A stretch of DNA of 64,000 bases from Pseudomonas gregormendelii (GCF_017114825.1 NZ_JADEVO010000024.1:25033-89032), one strand, 5' to 3'; counted from the first letter of the stretch, positions 33,918 to 41,992 are shown. The notes: generated by a model not told the origin, from the sequence alone. Program-made: numbers and translations.

Positions 33918-34595
33918 TCACTGAAGGAAGCTGGCAACCTTCTGCGCCGCAGCGGCCAGATGCTGTTCGTGGGTATGCCCCGAAGCCTTCAGCGGTTTGA
34001 GGTCATGATCCCCCGCCACCAGCCAGAACAACTCGATGCCCGGTGACAACTTGTACCCTTCGACAGCCTCCCGATTGCCCAGCGCATCCCGCTCGCCCTG
34101 CACAATCAGCGTACGGGTCTTCAAGCCGGCCAGGTGTTCCACCCGCGGTTTCTCCGGCTTGCCCACTGCGTAGAACGGATACCCCAGGCACACCAGCGCA
34201 TCCGCGCCCAGTTCATCCGCCAGCAAACTGGCCATCCGCCCGCCCATGGACTTGCCGCCAATGGCCAGTTTCCCGGCGACATGGCGTCGCACCACGGCAT
34301 ACACCTCCCGCCAGCATTCCAGCAGTTTCGGCGCCGGATTCGGTGGGCGTTTGCCGCCGTCGATACGCCGCTGCGCCATGTAGGGAAACTCGAAGCGCAG
34401 CACGTTGACCCCAAGTACAGCAAGGCGCGCAGCCATGTCGTTCATCCAGTCGCTGTCCATCGGCGCACCGGCGCCATGGGCGAGGATCAACGTCGCAGAT
34501 GCCGGCCCTACAGCGGCATCCCATAACCATCCGTGATCCTGCACACACCGCGCCCATTGATCCCCGTCAATACTGGCCTTGTGCTCTTTGTCCAT
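33918..34595 (-). CDS. Alpha/beta-hydrolase (KANL3/Tex30-like, COG3571 type)
   Basis: A 225-residue cytoplasmic alpha/beta-hydrolase. The oxyanion/HG motif is LILAHGAGAPMDSDWMND and the nucleophile elbow is IGGKSMGGRMAS (G-x-S-x-G). A likely acid lies in TLIVQGERDALGN and the catalytic His in VAGDHDLKPLKASG. The length and the HGAGAPMDS signature fit the small predicted hydrolase family related to KANL3/Tex30, whose substrates are unknown. I start at ATG 34595 (MDKEHKAS). Its 5' end runs across the region upstream of the divergent cco2 operon and contains a candidate ANR box within its first codons. Confidence 0.85.
   Translation of the reverse strand: MDKEHKASIDGDQWARCVQDHGWLWDAAVGPASATLILAHGAGAPMDSDWMNDMAARLAVLGVNVLRFEFPYMAQRRIDGGKRPPNPAPKLLECWREVYAVVRRHVAGKLAIGGKSMGGRMASLLADELGADALVCLGYPFYAVGKPEKPRVEHLAGLKTRTLIVQGERDALGNREAVEGYKLSPGIELFWLVAGDHDLKPLKASGHTHEQHLAAAAQKVASFLQ
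34557..34570. promoter_or_regulatory. Candidate ANR box upstream of the cco2 operon
   Basis: TTGATCCCCGTCAA matches the ANR/FNR consensus TTGAT-N4-ATCAA at 9 of 10 informative positions. It ends 121 bp before the ccoN2 start and lies inside the 5' coding end of the divergent hydrolase gene. In P. aeruginosa the cco2 operon is strongly induced by ANR at low oxygen, and gene order identifies this operon as cco2. Confidence 0.65.
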
Positions 34596-34691
34596 GCTTG
34601 CCTCGCTTTTAGTCTGCCTATAACTCCAGGCGAAGGACGCGCTGCCTTGTCGCACGCGTGCTCACTTCGGCTGAACCGTGGATGGGGAACC

Positions 34692-36116
34692 ATGAACACT
34701 TCTATCAGTACCGCCTACAACTACAAGGTGGTCCGCCAATTCGCCATTATGACGGTGGTGTGGGGCATCGTCGGCATGGGGCTCGGGGTTTTTCTCGCAG
34801 CCCAATTGGTGTGGCCCGAGCTTAACTTCGATTTGCCGTGGACCAGCTTCGGGCGCCTGCGCCCTTTGCACACCAACGCGGTGATCTTCGCCTTCGGCGG
34901 TTGCGCCCTGTTCGCCAGTTCGTTTTATTCGGTGCAACGCACCTGCCAGACGCAGTTGTTTGCGCCAAAAATTGCCGCGTTCTGTTTCTGGGGCTGGCAA
35001 GTGGTGATCCTGCTGGCGGCGATCAGCCTGCCGCTGGGTTACACCAGTTCCAAGGAGTACGCCGAGCTGGAATGGCCGATCGACATTCTGATCACCATCG
35101 TCTGGGTCGCCTACGCCGTGGTGTTCTTCGGCACGATCATGCAGCGCAAGACCAAGCACATCTACGTGGGCAACTGGTTCTTCGGTGCGTTCATCATCAC
35201 CGTGGCGATTCTGCACATCGTTAACAACCTTGAGCTGCCGGTGAGTTTCACCAAGTCCTATTCGGTGTATGCCGGTGCGACCGATGCGATGGTGCAGTGG
35301 TGGTACGGCCACAACGCCGTGGGCTTTTTCCTCACGGCCGGCTTCCTCGGCATGATGTATTACTTCGTGCCCAAGCAGGCCGAGCGGCCGGTGTATTCCT
35401 ATCGCCTGTCGATCGTTCACTTCTGGGCGCTGATCACCCTGTACATCTGGGCAGGTCCGCACCACTTGCACTACACCGCGCTGCCGGACTGGGCGCAGTC
35501 GCTGGGCATGGTGATGTCGCTGATTCTGCTGGCTCCAAGCTGGGGCGGGATGATCAACGGCATGATGACCCTGTCGGGCGCCTGGCATAAGTTGCGCAGC
35601 GATCCGATCCTGCGCTTCCTGGTGGTCTCGCTGGCGTTCTACGGCATGTCGACCTTTGAAGGTCCGATGATGGCGATCAAGACCGTCAACGCCCTCTCCC
35701 ACTACACCGACTGGACCATTGGCCACGTACACGCCGGTGCACTCGGCTGGGTGGCGATGATTTCCATCGGCGCGCTGTATCACATGATCCCGAGAATCTT
35801 CGGTCGTGCGCAGATGCACAGCATCGGCCTGATCAACGCGCACTTCTGGCTCGCGACCATCGGCACCGTGCTGTACATCGCCTCCATGTGGGTCAACGGC
35901 ATTGCCCAGGGCCTGATGTGGCGCGCGATCAACGAAGACGGCACGCTGACCTACTCCTTCGTCGAAACCCTGGTGGCCAGCCACCCAGGCTTCGTCGTGC
36001 GCCTGGTAGGCGGCGCGATCTTCCTGAGCGGCATGTTCCTGATGGCTTACAACACCTGGCGCACCGTACGGGCCTCGCAGCCTGCCGACGTCGCCACTGC
36101 CGCGCAGATCGCCTGA
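34692..36116 (+). CDS. ccoN2: cbb3-type cytochrome c oxidase subunit I (cco2 operon)
   Basis: A 474-residue catalytic subunit with 12 predicted membrane segments. Conserved haem and CuB histidines appear in RLRPLHTNAVIFAF, WWYGHNAVGFFLTAGFLG, GPHHLHYTALPDWAQ and DWTIGHVHAGALGW. It reduces O2 to water at the haem b3-CuB centre in the inner membrane with high oxygen affinity and pumps protons. ATG 34692 (MNTSISTAYNYKVV) follows GGGGAAC. It is the first gene of ccoN-O-Q-P; by synteny with P. aeruginosa, the operon distal to ccoG is the ANR-induced cco2. Very similar to the ccoN1 gene at 38369. Confidence 0.97.
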   Translation: MNTSISTAYNYKVVRQFAIMTVVWGIVGMGLGVFLAAQLVWPELNFDLPWTSFGRLRPLHTNAVIFAFGGCALFASSFYSVQRTCQTQLFAPKIAAFCFWGWQVVILLAAISLPLGYTSSKEYAELEWPIDILITIVWVAYAVVFFGTIMQRKTKHIYVGNWFFGAFIITVAILHIVNNLELPVSFTKSYSVYAGATDAMVQWWYGHNAVGFFLTAGFLGMMYYFVPKQAERPVYSYRLSIVHFWALITLYIWAGPHHLHYTALPDWAQSLGMVMSLILLAPSWGGMINGMMTLSGAWHKLRSDPILRFLVVSLAFYGMSTFEGPMMAIKTVNALSHYTDWTIGHVHAGALGWVAMISIGALYHMIPRIFGRAQMHSIGLINAHFWLATIGTVLYIASMWVNGIAQGLMWRAINEDGTLTYSFVETLVASHPGFVVRLVGGAIFLSGMFLMAYNTWRTVRASQPADVATAAQIA

Positions 36117-36126
36117 GGAGTCCGCG

Positions 36127-36735
36127 ATGAAACACGAAACAATCGAGAAAAACGTCGGCCTGCTCATGCTGTTGATGGTGCTGGCCGTGAGTATCGGCGG
36201 CCTGACCCAGATCGTGCCGCTGTTCTTCCAGGACGTGACCAACAAGCCGGTGGAGGGCATGAAGCCCTACACCGCGCTGCAGCTGGAAGGGCGCGACATC
36301 TACATTCGGGAAGGTTGCGTGGGTTGCCATTCGCAGATGATCCGGCCGTTCCGCGCCGAAACCGAACGCTACGGGCACTACTCGGTGGCCGGCGAGAGCG
36401 TGTGGGATCACCCGTTCCTGTGGGGCTCCAAGCGTACCGGGCCGGATTTGGCCCGGGTCGGCGCCCGCTACTCGGATGACTGGCATCGCGCGCACTTGTA
36501 CAACCCGCGCAACGTGGTGCCCGAGTCGAAGATGCCGGCCTACCCATGGCTGGTCACGCAGGCGGTGGACAGCAGCCATACCGAAACCAAGATCCGCACC
36601 ATGCGCACCCTCGGCGTGCCGTACACCGATGACGACGTCAGCGGCGCGGTGGCCAGCCTCAAGGGCAAGACCGAGATGGACGCCCTGGTTTCTTACCTGC
36701 AAGTGCTCGGCACTGCCATCAAGAGCAAGAGGTGA
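36127..36735 (+). CDS. ccoO2: cbb3 oxidase subunit II, mono-haem cytochrome c (cco2)
   Basis: A 202-residue protein with one N-terminal membrane anchor (GLLMLLMVLAVSIGGLTQIV, residues 11-30) and a periplasmic cytochrome c domain. The haem-binding CVGCH lies at residues 64-68 (GCVGCHSQMIRPF) and a likely axial Met in ESKMPAYPW. It passes electrons from CcoP to CcoN. It starts 10 bp after ccoN2 with a GAGG site upstream and is nearly collinear with CcoO1 at 39811; the two differ mainly in the last third (TQAVDSSHTETKIRTM against the NKLDGKDTAKKMEV region). Confidence 0.97.
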   Translation: MKHETIEKNVGLLMLLMVLAVSIGGLTQIVPLFFQDVTNKPVEGMKPYTALQLEGRDIYIREGCVGCHSQMIRPFRAETERYGHYSVAGESVWDHPFLWGSKRTGPDLARVGARYSDDWHRAHLYNPRNVVPESKMPAYPWLVTQAVDSSHTETKIRTMRTLGVPYTDDDVSGAVASLKGKTEMDALVSYLQVLGTAIKSKR

Positions 36736-36738
36736 GTG

Positions 36739-36936
36739 ATGTTTGAGATGAGCACTGGAATGATCCGCGGCCTGGGCACGGTCGTGGTGTTCGTGGCCTT
36801 CGTCGGCCTGACGCTGTGGGTGTTCAACACCAAGCGCAATCCGGAATTCGCCGAAGCGCGCCTGCTGCCGTTCGCCGACGAGCCGCAACCTGACAGCCCC
36901 CCAGAACCTGCAACAACAAGGAGTACCCGGTCATGA
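36739..36936 (+). CDS. ccoQ2: cbb3 oxidase small subunit CcoQ (cco2)
   Basis: A 65-residue protein with one membrane segment (GLGTVVVFVAFVGLTLWVFN) followed by a short cytoplasmic tail (FAEARLLPFADEP). The length, position between ccoO and ccoP and the FAD-E/P tail fit CcoQ, which stabilises the oxidase complex. ATG 36739 lies 6 nt after AGAGG and 3 bp after the ccoO2 stop; GTG 36736 is less likely. It overlaps ccoP2 by 4 bp (ATGA). Confidence 0.92.
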   Translation: MFEMSTGMIRGLGTVVVFVAFVGLTLWVFNTKRNPEFAEARLLPFADEPQPDSPPEPATTRSTRS

Positions 36937-37886
36937 CCACTTTCTGGAGTACGTGGATCTGCGTACTGACCATCGGCAGCCTGATCGGCCTGACCTGGCT
37001 GCTGATCGGCACCCGCAAGGGCGAGACCAAGGGCAGCGTCGACCAGACCATGGGCCACAGCTTCGACGGCATCGAGGAGTACGACAACCCGTTGCCGCAG
37101 TGGTGGTTCATGCTGTTCGCCGGCACGTTGGTGTTTGCCGTCGGTTACCTGGTGCTGTACCCGGGCCTGGGCAACTGGAAAGGCATCCTGCCCGGCTATG
37201 AAGATGGCTGGACCGGCGTGCACGAGTGGGAAAGGGAGATGAACAAGGCTGACGCGAAGTTTGGGCCGATCTACGCCAAATTCGCGTCGATGCCCGTGGA
37301 AGAAGTGGCTAATGACCCGCAAGCGCTGAAGATGGGTGGCCGCCTGTTCGCCTCCAATTGCTCGGTGTGCCACGGCTCGGATGCCAAGGGCGCGTTCGGC
37401 TTCCCCAACCTCGCCGACAGCAACTGGCGCTGGGGCGGCGATGCCGAGATGATCAAGACCACGATCATGGGCGGTCGCATGGCGGCGATGCCGGCCTGGG
37501 GCGAAATCCTCGGTGAAGCCGGCGTGAAGAACGTGGCCGCCTACGTGCGTCACGACTTGGCAGGGCTGCCGTTGCCAGCGGATACCAAGGCCGACCTGCA
37601 AGCCGGCCAGCAAGCGTTCAGCACCACCTGCACGGCCTGTCACGGCGCGAATGGCCAGGGCACCGAGGCCATGGGCGCGCCGAACCTGACGCACCCGGCC
37701 GGCTTTATCTACGGCACCAGCCTGACGCAGCTCGAGCAAACGATTCGTCATGGTCGCCAGGGTCACATGCCGGCGCAGAATGAGCTGCTGGGCAACGATA
37801 AGGTGCAACTGTTGGCGGCTTATGTGTACAGCCTGTCCCACGGTTTGAATACCGATCGTTTGCAGGCTGAAGGCAAACGCGAATAG
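36933..37886 (+). CDS. ccoP2: cbb3 oxidase subunit III, di-haem cytochrome c (cco2)
   Basis: A 317-residue protein with two N-terminal membrane segments (residues 5-25 and 55-78) around the conserved HSFDGIEEYDNPLPQWW. Two periplasmic cytochrome c domains follow, with haem sites CSVCH at 143-147 and CTACH at 233-237. It receives electrons from soluble cytochromes and hands them to CcoO. Compared with CcoP1 it lacks a 14-residue segment after LPGY (residue 89). Last gene of the cco2 operon. Confidence 0.97.
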   Translation: MTTFWSTWICVLTIGSLIGLTWLLIGTRKGETKGSVDQTMGHSFDGIEEYDNPLPQWWFMLFAGTLVFAVGYLVLYPGLGNWKGILPGYEDGWTGVHEWEREMNKADAKFGPIYAKFASMPVEEVANDPQALKMGGRLFASNCSVCHGSDAKGAFGFPNLADSNWRWGGDAEMIKTTIMGGRMAAMPAWGEILGEAGVKNVAAYVRHDLAGLPLPADTKADLQAGQQAFSTTCTACHGANGQGTEAMGAPNLTHPAGFIYGTSLTQLEQTIRHGRQGHMPAQNELLGNDKVQLLAAYVYSLSHGLNTDRLQAEGKRE

Positions 37887-37940
37887 CTCTCGACCGCTCT
37901 ACTGCCGCATTCGCCTGCATGCGGCAGTTCCCTGCTCCTT

Positions 37941-37957
37941 TGCGACCAAGTGTCGCA
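37941..37957. promoter_or_regulatory. PrrA/RoxR-like inverted repeat upstream of cco1
   Basis: TGCGACCAAGTGTCGCA is a perfect 6-bp inverted repeat with a 5-bp spacer (GCGAC-N5-GTCGC). This agrees with the GCG-N-C-N(x)-G-N-CGC pattern described for RegA/PrrA-type redox regulators, whose Pseudomonas homologue is RoxR. It lies about 410 bp before ccoN1 and 55 bp after ccoP2. A partial copy (TGCGACATTTTGTCC) occurs at 38195-38209. Confidence 0.45.
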
Positions 37958-38269
37958 CCCTTCCTTAGTACGCCTTTCGGTTCCCCGAATTCGGGTCTAA
38001 GCTTGCCCAGATGCGGACTGGCATGAGCCGGTTCCAGGTCGACCCGACGCGATGCGTTCGACGAATGTGCTCGATGACAGGCCGCAAAGGCTGGTAGATA
38101 CCGGCTGTCGCGCAAATCGCCTCCTGTCACCTGATCGTTGTGTTTGAACACACCCCGTTACATCTGACCTGACCCCCTCGGCTCTTTCGTCTGCTGCGAC
38201 ATTTTGTCCATGGGCAATTTTGTCCTTACGCGGCGCATGGAAAGGCCGCAGAATCAGCTTTTGAAAGCA

Positions 38270-38283
38270 TTGACCCAGGTCAT
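38270..38283. promoter_or_regulatory. Weak ANR-like box upstream of ccoN1
   Basis: TTGACCCAGGTCAT keeps the TTGA and TCA cores of TTGAT-N4-ATCAA at the right spacing (7 of 10 positions). It ends 85 bp before the ccoN1 start. cco1 is largely constitutive in P. aeruginosa, so this may be weak or inactive. The remaining 37887-38368 stretch holds no gene. Confidence 0.3.
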
Positions 38284-38368
38284 GGCGCGTTGCAATGACC
38301 CCCCGCTTTCTACATACTTGCGGCCGATTTTTACTCCTAATAAAACACCCAAACCGTGGAACCTTAGA

Positions 38369-39811
38369 ATGAGCACAGCAATCAGTCCGACTGCTTATAA
38401 CTATAAGGTAGTCCGCCAGTTCGCCATCATGACGGTGGTCTGGGGGATCCTTGGCATGGGGCTTGGTGTCTTCATCGCCTCGCAACTGGTATGGCCGGAA
38501 TTAAACTTCGGTCTGCCATGGACGAGCTTTGGACGCCTTCGCCCGTTGCACACCAACCTGGTGATTTTCGCCTTCGGTGGTTGTGCACTGTTTGCCACTT
38601 CTTATTACGTCGTGCAGCGAACCTGCCAAACGCGACTGATTTCCGACAGCCTCGCCGCCTTCACCTTCTGGGGTTGGCAAGCGGTGATCGTCGGCGCCAT
38701 CGTTACCTTGCCGCTGGGTTACACCACCACCAAGGAATACGCTGAGCTGGAATGGCCTTTGGCTATTCTGCTGGCCATCGTCTGGGTCACCTACGGTCTG
38801 GTGTTCTTCGGCACCATCACCAAGCGCAAGACCAAGCACATCTATGTGGGCAACTGGTTCTACGGTGCCTTCATCGTCGTGACGGCGATGCTGCACATCG
38901 TCAACCACGCTTCCCTGCCGGTCAGCTTCTTCAAGTCCTACTCGGCCTACGCCGGTGCAACGGATGCGATGATCCAGTGGTGGTACGGTCACAACGCGGT
39001 GGGCTTCTTCCTGACCACCGGCTTCCTGGGGATGATGTACTACTTCGTTCCGAAGCAGGCCGAGCGTCCGATCTACTCCTATCGCCTGTCCATCGTGCAC
39101 TTCTGGGCGCTGATCACCCTGTACATCTGGGCCGGCCCGCACCACCTGCACTACACCGCTCTGCCGGACTGGGCTCAGTCCCTGGGCATGGCGATGTCGA
39201 TCATCCTGCTGGCTCCGAGCTGGGGCGGCATGATCAACGGCATGATGACCCTGTCGGGCGCCTGGCATAAGCTGCGCACCGACCCGATCCTGCGGTTCCT
39301 GGTGGTCTCCCTGGCGTTCTACGGCATGTCGACCTTCGAAGGCCCGATGATGGCCATCAAGACCGTGAACTCGCTGTCGCACTACACCGACTGGACCATC
39401 GGCCACGTACACGCCGGTGCATTGGGCTGGGTGGCGATGATTTCGATCGGCGCGATCTACCACATGATCCCGAAACTGTTCGGTCGTGTGCAGATGCACA
39501 GCATCGGCCTGATCAACGCGCACTTCTGGCTCGCGACCATCGGTACCGTGCTCTACATCGCCTCGATGTGGGTCAACGGCATCACCCAGGGCCTGATGTG
39601 GCGTGCAATCAACGACGACGGCACCCTCACCTATTCCTTCGTCGAAGCGCTGCAAGCCAGCCACCCGGGCTTCATCGTTCGCGCCCTGGGCGGTGCGTTC
39701 TTCGCCAGCGGCATGCTGTTCATGGCCTACAACGTATGGCGTACCGTACGTGCCTCGAACCCGGCTGAAGCCGAAGCTGCCGAACAGATTGCTGTAGTTG
39801 GAGCTCACTGA
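38369..39811 (+). CDS. ccoN1: cbb3-type cytochrome c oxidase subunit I (cco1 operon)
   Basis: A 480-residue catalytic subunit, nearly identical over most of its length to CcoN2, with the same histidine-bearing motifs (PLHTNLVIFAFGG, GHNAVGFFLTTGFLG, GPHHLHYTALPDW, IGHVHAGALGW). ATG 38369 (MSTAISPTAYNYKVV) is used; the frame is open further upstream, but that part has no oxidase character. It begins the second ccoNOQP operon, the one next to ccoG, which in Pseudomonas corresponds to cco1, expressed also at higher oxygen. Membrane protein of about 12 segments. The stop overlaps the ccoO1 start by 1 bp (TGATG). Confidence 0.97.
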   Translation: MSTAISPTAYNYKVVRQFAIMTVVWGILGMGLGVFIASQLVWPELNFGLPWTSFGRLRPLHTNLVIFAFGGCALFATSYYVVQRTCQTRLISDSLAAFTFWGWQAVIVGAIVTLPLGYTTTKEYAELEWPLAILLAIVWVTYGLVFFGTITKRKTKHIYVGNWFYGAFIVVTAMLHIVNHASLPVSFFKSYSAYAGATDAMIQWWYGHNAVGFFLTTGFLGMMYYFVPKQAERPIYSYRLSIVHFWALITLYIWAGPHHLHYTALPDWAQSLGMAMSIILLAPSWGGMINGMMTLSGAWHKLRTDPILRFLVVSLAFYGMSTFEGPMMAIKTVNSLSHYTDWTIGHVHAGALGWVAMISIGAIYHMIPKLFGRVQMHSIGLINAHFWLATIGTVLYIASMWVNGITQGLMWRAINDDGTLTYSFVEALQASHPGFIVRALGGAFFASGMLFMAYNVWRTVRASNPAEAEAAEQIAVVGAH

Positions 39812-40419
39812 TGAAGCATGAAGCAGTCGAGAAGAATATTGGCCTGCTGGCCTTCTTCATGGTTATCGCCGTCAGTATCGGCGGCTTGACCCAGATCGTT
39901 CCGCTGTTTTTCCAGGACGTCACCAACAAGCCGGTAGAAGGCATGAAGCCGCGTACCGCCCTTGAACTGGAAGGCCGCGACGTGTACATCGCCAACGGTT
40001 GTGTCGGCTGCCACTCGCAGATGATCCGCCCGTTCCGTGCTGAAACCGAACGCTACGGCCACTACTCGGTCGCCGGTGAAAGCGTCTGGGACCACCCGTT
40101 CCTGTGGGGTTCCAAGCGTACCGGCCCGGACCTGGCCCGTGTTGGCGGTCGTTACTCCGATGACTGGCAGCGTGCGCATTTGTACAACCCGCGCAACGTA
40201 GTGCCCGAGTCGAAAATGCCGGCCTACCCGTTCCTCGTGGAAAACAAGCTCGACGGCAAAGACACCGCCAAGAAAATGGAAGTCTTGCGCACGCTCGGCG
40301 TCCCTTACACCGACGAAGACATCGCCGGTGCCAAGGATGCTGTGAAGGGCAAAACCGAAATGGACGCGCTGGTGGCCTATCTGCAAGGCCTGGGCACCAT
40401 CATCAAAAGCAAACGGTGA
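39811..40419 (+). CDS. ccoO1: cbb3 oxidase subunit II, mono-haem cytochrome c (cco1)
   Basis: A 202-residue protein: N-terminal membrane anchor (IGLLAFFMVIAVSIGGLTQI), then a periplasmic cytochrome c domain with haem motif CVGCHSQMIRPF at residues 64-68 and the axial-ligand region ESKMPAYPF. It shuttles electrons to CcoN1. Start and ccoN1 stop share one base, indicating translational coupling. Highly similar to CcoO2 apart from the segment around residues 145-160. Confidence 0.97.
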   Translation: MKHEAVEKNIGLLAFFMVIAVSIGGLTQIVPLFFQDVTNKPVEGMKPRTALELEGRDVYIANGCVGCHSQMIRPFRAETERYGHYSVAGESVWDHPFLWGSKRTGPDLARVGGRYSDDWQRAHLYNPRNVVPESKMPAYPFLVENKLDGKDTAKKMEVLRTLGVPYTDEDIAGAKDAVKGKTEMDALVAYLQGLGTIIKSKR

Positions 40420-40424
40420 TTTAG

Positions 40425-40610
40425 ATGGATATCGGGATGATTCGTGGCCTGGGCACCGTTGTCGTGATGGTGGCCTTCATCGGTCTGGCGCTGTGGGTGT
40501 TCAGCCCGAAGCGCAAGTCGGAGTTTGAAGACGCTACCTTGCTGCCTTTCGCGGATGATCCCGAAGCCATCAAGCACGTCGAGCAAGCTTCTAGGAGTAA
40601 CAAAGAATGA
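40425..40610 (+). CDS. ccoQ1: cbb3 oxidase small subunit CcoQ (cco1)
   Basis: A 61-residue single-span protein (GLGTVVVMVAFIGLALWVFS) with a cytoplasmic tail FEDATLLPFADDPEA. Position 5 bp after ccoO1 and a 4-bp overlap with ccoP1 identify it as CcoQ, which supports assembly or stability of the cbb3 complex. Confidence 0.92.
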   Translation: MDIGMIRGLGTVVVMVAFIGLALWVFSPKRKSEFEDATLLPFADDPEAIKHVEQASRSNKE

Positions 40611-41590
40611 CTACGTTCTGGAGTCTGTACGTCACAGTCCTCAGTCTGGGCACCATCTTCGCCCTGACCTGGCTGCTGCTGTCCACCCGCAAGGGCCAGC
40701 GCGCCGAGCAGACGGAAGAAACGGTTGGACACTCCTTCGACGGGATCGAGGAGTACGACAACCCGCTGCCGAAATGGTGGTTCATGCTGTTCGTGGGCAC
40801 CATCATCTTCGCCCTCGGCTACCTGGTGCTCTACCCGGGCCTGGGCAACTGGAAAGGCCTGCTGCCAGGTTACAACTACCTGGATAACGAAAAGCAGACC
40901 ACGTTCGCCAACGGCCAGACCGGCTGGACCGGCGTGCACGAGTGGGAAAAGGAAATGGCCAAGTCGGACGCGCGTTTCGGCCCGATCTTCGCCAAGTTCG
41001 CTTCCATGCCAATCGAAGAAGTGGCCAAGGATCCGCAAGCACTGAAAATGGGTGGCCGTCTGTTCGCCTCCAACTGCTCGGTGTGCCACGGTTCCGACGC
41101 CAAGGGCGCCTACGGCTTCCCGAACCTGACCGACGCCGACTGGCGCTGGGGCGGCGAGCCCGAAACCATCAAGACCACCATCATGGGCGGTCGTCACGCG
41201 GTGATGCCGGCGTGGGCTGAAGTGATTGGCGAGCAAGGCGTGGCGGACGTGGCTGCCTACGTGCTGACCAACCTCGATGGCCGCAAGCTGCCGGAAGGCG
41301 CCAAGGCTGACCCGGCTGCCGGGCAGAAGTTGTTCGCGGCCAACTGCGTGGCGTGCCACGGTCCGGCGGGTAAAGGTACCCCGGCAATGGGTGCACCTGA
41401 CCTGACCCACCCGGGCGCGTTCATCTACGGTTCGAGCTTCGCCCAACTGCAGCAGACCATCCGTTACGGCCGCCAGGGCCAGATGCCTGCCCAGGAACAG
41501 CTGCAAGGCAACGACAAGGTTCACCTGCTGGCCGCTTACGTCTACAGCTTGTCTCACGGTGAGAAAGCTCCGACGGAAGATGCCCAGTAA
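40607..41590 (+). CDS. ccoP1: cbb3 oxidase subunit III, di-haem cytochrome c (cco1)
   Basis: A 327-residue protein with two N-terminal membrane segments and the motif HSFDGIEEYDNPLPKWW, then two cytochrome c domains (CSVCHGSDAKG and CVACHGPAGKG). It differs from CcoP2 by a 14-residue insert (YLDNEKQTTFANGQ) between LPGYN and GWTGVHEW, in the linker before the first haem domain. It accepts electrons for cbb3-1. A strong terminator follows 17 bp after the stop. Confidence 0.97.
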   Translation: MTTFWSLYVTVLSLGTIFALTWLLLSTRKGQRAEQTEETVGHSFDGIEEYDNPLPKWWFMLFVGTIIFALGYLVLYPGLGNWKGLLPGYNYLDNEKQTTFANGQTGWTGVHEWEKEMAKSDARFGPIFAKFASMPIEEVAKDPQALKMGGRLFASNCSVCHGSDAKGAYGFPNLTDADWRWGGEPETIKTTIMGGRHAVMPAWAEVIGEQGVADVAAYVLTNLDGRKLPEGAKADPAAGQKLFAANCVACHGPAGKGTPAMGAPDLTHPGAFIYGSSFAQLQQTIRYGRQGQMPAQEQLQGNDKVHLLAAYVYSLSHGEKAPTEDAQ

Positions 41591-41606
41591 CCTTTGATGT
41601 AACAAC

Positions 41607-41646
41607 AACGGCCCCGCCCATGTGAATTGGCGGGGCCGTTTTGTTT
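41607..41646 (+). terminator. Rho-independent terminator of the cco1 operon
   Basis: A 12-bp perfect stem, AACGGCCCCGCC / GGCGGGGCCGTT, with a 10-nt loop, followed by TTGTTT. Confidence 0.9.
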
Positions 41647-41675
41647 ATGGCCTATGCTCGCTTAACGCTTCACCT

Positions 41676-41876
41676 GTAGGAGCTGCCGAAGGCTGCGATC
41701 TTTGGATCCGCTTAATGCCCTACTTGTAGGAGCTGCCGAAGGCTGCGATCTTTTGATCTGCGCTTTTATTTAAGGGCAAGATCAAAAGATCGCAGCCTTC
41801 GGCAGCTCCTACGGGAGCGGCAAGATCAAAAGATCGTCCGATCGCGGCCCGAGCCTTCGGCAGCTCCTACGGGGAT
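41676..41876. repeat. Cluster of four REP-like palindromes
   Basis: Two direct copies of TGTAGGAGCTGCCGAAGGCT-GCGATC (41676 and 41725) are followed by two inverted copies (AAAGATCGCAGCCTTCGGCA at about 41783, and a degenerate GCGGCCCGAGCCTTCGGCAG copy at 41845). The whole can fold into a long hairpin between cco1 and ccoG. Confidence 0.85.
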
Positions 41877-41937
41877 TGAATTTACGGTCATGGGAGGGCC
41901 CTGGCGCTGCGAAAACCGGCCATCATTCAAAAGTCAA

Positions 41938-41951
41938 TTGATTCAAGTCAT
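41938..41951. promoter_or_regulatory. ANR-like box upstream of ccoG
   Basis: TTGATTCAAGTCAT matches TTGAT-N4-ATCAA at 8 of 10 positions, 149 bp before the ccoG start. Weak on its own, but supported by context. Confidence 0.35.
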
Positions 41952-41977
41952 TACACTATCGGATAAATTCTCCCAAC

Positions 41978-41992
41978 GTGACCAAAGGTCGC
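41978..41992. promoter_or_regulatory. PrrA/RoxR-like repeat upstream of ccoG
   Basis: GTGACCAAAGGTCGC has the same GNGAC-N5-GTCGC form as the site at 37941. It lies about 108 bp before the ccoG start and 26 bp after the ANR-like box. Confidence 0.4.

Noticed and set aside
34662..39808. Long minus-strand frames opposite both ccoN genes (over 400 codons)
   Set aside because: Antisense of strongly conserved oxidase genes; composition rich in His, Gln, Arg and Asp as expected for complements of high-GC membrane genes.
41676..41876. Possible CRISPR array because of repeated palindromes
   Set aside because: Repeats face both ways, spacing is irregular, there are no unique spacers of constant length and no cas genes; they are REP-like elements.
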